Positions 61,294 to 64,000 of a stretch of 64,000 bases of DNA are shown here, in pieces. This DNA comes from an uncultured Bacilli bacterium (GTDB lineage Bacteria > Bacillota_I > Bacilli_A > RF39 > UBA660), in contig CANRGA010000002.1 of assembly GCA_947630055.1 (NCBI GenBank), positions 1 to 64,000 on the forward strand, read 5' to 3'. Every line of letters begins with the position of its first letter. Position 1 is the stretch's first letter. The notes beneath the pieces are model-generated. The model made no database searches, was not told the DNA's origin, and saw only the letters and a program-made list of their open reading frames with translations. A program made the translations under genes and the position numbers.

Positions 61294-61842
61294 TCACCCT
61301 TGATTACTATTTACTACTACTCTTGCTTTATAAGTTTTATTCATATAACTACTTGGAGTATCTTCTGCTAACCAAGCCTTAACTTTATATAAAACTGTAT
61401 CCGATACTTTTAAAGTTTCAAGTTTATCAATATAATTATCTTGTTTTAATAATTTAGTTTTACTATAAAGACCATTATTTTTACTTACTTGATAATTTAT
61501 ATAACTTGGAAAATCTAAATCATCATCACTTATAGTATCTATATAAATATCATAGTTAGCATCAACATTACCTGTATTCTTAATTCTAAATACTAATTCT
61601 TTATCTGTATTATCTTTACCAGTTGGATAAGCATTTTCAATTACTAATGTATTTGTGTCCCTTTCAACAAAAGTAACTTCTAATGTACCTACATTAATAA
61701 CATAACTATTCTTACTATATTTATTAGTTATTAAAATAGCATAACTAGCACTTAATAAAGTAATAAGAACTAACATAATCGTAAATAAAGGTAAAAATTT
61801 TAAAAATGGTTTATTAAATTCAAATTTAATTTTTTTCTTCAT
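61294..61842 (-). CDS. TasA/camelysin-like anchored protein
   Basis: A membrane helix (about 15-33, LLSASYAILITNKYS) is followed by a beta domain with VINVGTLEVTFVERD and FRIKNTGNVDANYDIYID, typical of TasA-like proteins. It has 182 aa from ATG 61842 with AGGAGG. The stop overlaps the upstream region of the next surface gene, so the two are co-translated. A matrix or fibre role is inferred. Confidence 0.7.
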   Translation of the reverse strand: MKKKIKFEFNKPFLKFLPLFTIMLVLITLLSASYAILITNKYSKNSYVINVGTLEVTFVERDTNTLVIENAYPTGKDNTDKELVFRIKNTGNVDANYDIYIDTISDDDLDFPSYINYQVSKNNGLYSKTKLLKQDNYIDKLETLKVSDTVLYKVKAWLAEDTPSSYMNKTYKARVVVNSNQG

Positions 61843-61887
61843 ATGTCCTCCTATAATAATTCTAACAAAATATTTATAAATTTGCAA

Positions 61888-64000
61888 CTATTTTACAGTA
61901 AGTTCTACTCTTAATCTTTTATCATCAATTCTTTTAAATTCATATTTATTAGTATTTATATCATTAAAGTTAGTATATGATACATCAATTAATTCTCCAT
62001 AATAAGATTTATTATTAGAAGTTGTTTTTAAAATAATTGCATAAGTTCCTTTAGGAAGATTTAAATTAATATCTTTTTTAAACCATGCTCTGGTTTTATC
62101 TTTATTATCAGATACTGCTAATTTTACTTGATATGGTCCATTATCAATATAAGATAAATCATAAGAATATCTTTGATAATTTTTAGTATTTTCAAATATT
62201 ATTTCTCTTTTAATAGTATCATTTTTAGAATAACTTTCTAATATACTATGACTAGTTCCCATTATTTCTAAAGTATCATTTTCAACCGATAACTCTGTAA
62301 AGAAATTATACATTGGATCTAGAGTATTTGGAACATCATAACTAATTAGGCCACTTGCTCTAACTGCTAATATAATTGGAGAGCCAGAGTAACTATAGTC
62401 AATATCAAAGGCATAACCATGAGTATTTGTTTTTACTCTTCTTGGCATTTCTTGATAAGCAATATTAGTAAAGTATGTTTTAGCATAGTTTCCCGTATCT
62501 TTATTGTAGGCTACAATTTCTATTTTGTAATTACCATCAGGTAAACTTGCTAAATTAATATTACCTTTAAACCAACCACCTTGATAGTTATAAGTTTTAT
62601 CATCACCTAAACTACTTACATCATATGGGTAGTTTTCATATTTATCCATTTTAAATGTATAAGATTTATTAGTATTTTCATCTGTAAAAATTAATTCATG
62701 AGTTATATTAATATTATTTTCTTGTTTAACTCCTAAGAAACCACTGAAAGTGAAGGTATCATTATTAGTTTGTTTGATACTATCATAGATAAATAAACTT
62801 TTGGCTTCTTTGTATTCTTTAACTGTAACTTTAATTGTTTTAGTTGTTTTTAAGCCTTTGGAGTCTACTACTTCATAAGTTACTTCATAAGTTCCTGGTT
62901 TAGTTACATTAACGGTGTTTTTAGTAACTTTAATATTTTTAGTTAAATCACCATCTTCACTATCAAAAGCTGTAACTTTATCTAAAGGATTAAAAGTATC
63001 ATTTAAGTAAATTGCTTTATCAGAAGCCGTTATACTTGGGGCTTTATTTAATTTATCGGTTGTATATGATAAAGTGCCTACTGATGATGAGATATTAGTA
63101 TTAATCCAAGCTAGGGTGTTATCAACTCCATAGTAAATTTGTAACCAAGTATCATTGTTATAAGTTGTTTTATCAGTAATAACTGTATATGTATCTGTAT
63201 AAATTGCACCTAGTACATCCTTGCCTGGAGTTTTATAAACATTTAAATAACTACCTTCTTTTATTAAACTAACTTTTAAAATATCTTTATCTGAAAATGT
63301 TAAGTTAGAAGCACTTATCCATCTTCTTTGATTTTTACCGTAATCGGTTGTAACTAAGTAAGATACTACTTTCTCGTTTTCTTTGGCTTCCATGAAAACA
63401 GTTATTAAATTACCTTTTTTAATTTTTTTATCACTTGCAATTGTTAAACTAGGATTATTATAAGTACTAGTATCATTTGTAATTAATCCAACTTTTGGTG
63501 TATAAGTTTTATTAGTTGTATACTCTTCAAATTTATAATTATTATAGTTATTAATATCTTTTGGATTATTTAATTTATTATTAGTAGAATTATTAATTTT
63601 TTTAACAAATGAAGAATGGATATAAACATAATTATTATCCCAATTATAATAATTAGTTTTAGAACAACTTTGAATAGAAGTTCTGGTGCTATTTAAATTA
63701 GCATCTGACATTACTTTATACCAAATGTCACTATCGCCTACTTTTTCTCCTTTTACTTCTTCAAGAATAACTAAAGGAACGTTTTTTGTTTTATACATAA
63801 AAGGACTAGGACTAGTTGTATTAGGGTTGCTTCTTGCATATACATCATAATAAAGAAGTAAGCCTAATTGATAATAGTTATAATCTAAATAACCATTCTT
63901 TTTATCAAATTGATAGTAATAGTTAGCAGCTTTCTCTCCCCAATAAGCATCACTTGCATAGGCAATGTTCATGCCACTTGTTTTATTACCTAAGTTAGAA
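61888..64000 (-). CDS. Secreted glucosaminidase-type cell-wall protein (5' end outside window)
   Basis: Partial: the reading frame is open to the window edge. The first visible residues (SNLGNKTSGMNIAYASDAYW, then GEKAANYYYQFD) are the C-terminal part of a glucosaminidase domain. SH3-like repeats, an Ig-like DUF5011 domain (VTAFDSEDGDLTKNIKV) and two beta-sandwich repeats of similar design follow. It would cut or bind peptidoglycan outside the cell. First gene of the surface cluster. Confidence 0.8.
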   Translation of the reverse strand, partial: SNLGNKTSGMNIAYASDAYWGEKAANYYYQFDKKNGYLDYNYYQLGLLLYYDVYARSNPNTTSPSPFMYKTKNVPLVILEEVKGEKVGDSDIWYKVMSDANLNSTRTSIQSCSKTNYYNWDNNYVYIHSSFVKKINNSTNNKLNNPKDINNYNNYKFEEYTTNKTYTPKVGLITNDTSTYNNPSLTIASDKKIKKGNLITVFMEAKENEKVVSYLVTTDYGKNQRRWISASNLTFSDKDILKVSLIKEGSYLNVYKTPGKDVLGAIYTDTYTVITDKTTYNNDTWLQIYYGVDNTLAWINTNISSSVGTLSYTTDKLNKAPSITASDKAIYLNDTFNPLDKVTAFDSEDGDLTKNIKVTKNTVNVTKPGTYEVTYEVVDSKGLKTTKTIKVTVKEYKEAKSLFIYDSIKQTNNDTFTFSGFLGVKQENNINITHELIFTDENTNKSYTFKMDKYENYPYDVSSLGDDKTYNYQGGWFKGNINLASLPDGNYKIEIVAYNKDTGNYAKTYFTNIAYQEMPRRVKTNTHGYAFDIDYSYSGSPIILAVRASGLISYDVPNTLDPMYNFFTELSVENDTLEIMGTSHSILESYSKNDTIKREIIFENTKNYQRYSYDLSYIDNGPYQVKLAVSDNKDKTRAWFKKDINLNLPKGTYAIILKTTSNNKSYYGELIDVSYTNFNDINTNKYEFKRIDDKRLRVELTVK

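Noticed and set aside
55907-64000. Reverse transcriptase or Avd gene near the repeat pair
   Set aside because: All long frames in this interval are explained by the SNF2, surface and cell-wall proteins; no reverse-transcriptase motif such as YxDD in context was found.

Overview
The window is AT-rich, densely packed bacterial chromosome with a Gram-positive gene set: EzrA, ThiI with a NifS partner, the ftsY-ylxM-ffh operon, Der and EngB GTPases, a SUF cluster, Tex, FtsW/RodA and CotJ-type spore coat proteins. The very low GC, the short proteins and the mix of Bacilli-type genes suggest an uncultured gut Bacilli/Mollicutes-related lineage (RF39- or Erysipelotrichia-like). That placement is inference. 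The standard bacterial code fits: UGA ends the cysteine desulfurase gene at 1299-1301 inside an AGGUGA ribosome binding site. No rRNA, tRNA or CRISPR array was seen.

Layout. 1-5040: a promoter with a G8 run in its spacer, then thiI, nifS, ezrA, yqeY and rpsU. 5062-7850: a compact bacteriocin operon (C39-peptidase ABC exporter, short accessory protein, two double-glycine-leader peptides below 60 aa). 7980-16159: SRP operon, an abundant TasA-like surface protein, Der, a lone prepilin and EngB. 16222-19493: a phosphorelay operon (hybrid kinase, HPt, CheY-like regulator) joined to a flavin reductase-rubredoxin. 22951-28560: an operon behind a leader peptide and attenuator, encoding a (p)ppGpp synthetase/hydrolase, a nucleotidyltransferase, a TrpD-like phosphoribosyltransferase, a RibD-C-like reductase and a PLP decarboxylase; this looks like an undescribed small-molecule pathway. 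28578-36460: NUDIX hydrolases, a NADAR protein, two S51 peptidases (one more at 21151) and a queuosine-salvage glycosylase, built into the sufS-sufU junction by tandem duplication whose scars are still readable. 36551-39170: sufS, a half-length SufB/D protein and sufC.

39274-41385 is an accessory pair (DUF1016/YhcG nuclease and BRO-type protein) with palindromes inside both genes. 41411-45405 holds cotJC, cotJB, a small partner, an FtsW/RodA protein and a five-LysM protein whose amidase domain has lost its zinc histidines. 45436-55858 holds housekeeping and hypothetical genes, including a metallophosphoesterase-like protein that has lost its metal ligands. 55907-64000 holds a SWIM-SNF2 helicase and a surface-protein cluster.

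The most striking locus is 59371-59887. The C-terminal end of a surface protein (a likely C-type-lectin-fold domain) is repeated about 400 bp downstream as a 106-bp gap-free copy. Differences fall mainly at adenines of the non-coding copy, as in the template/variable repeats of diversity-generating retroelements. No reverse transcriptase lies in the window. Other notable points are the leader-peptide attenuator of the rel operon and the G8 promoter.
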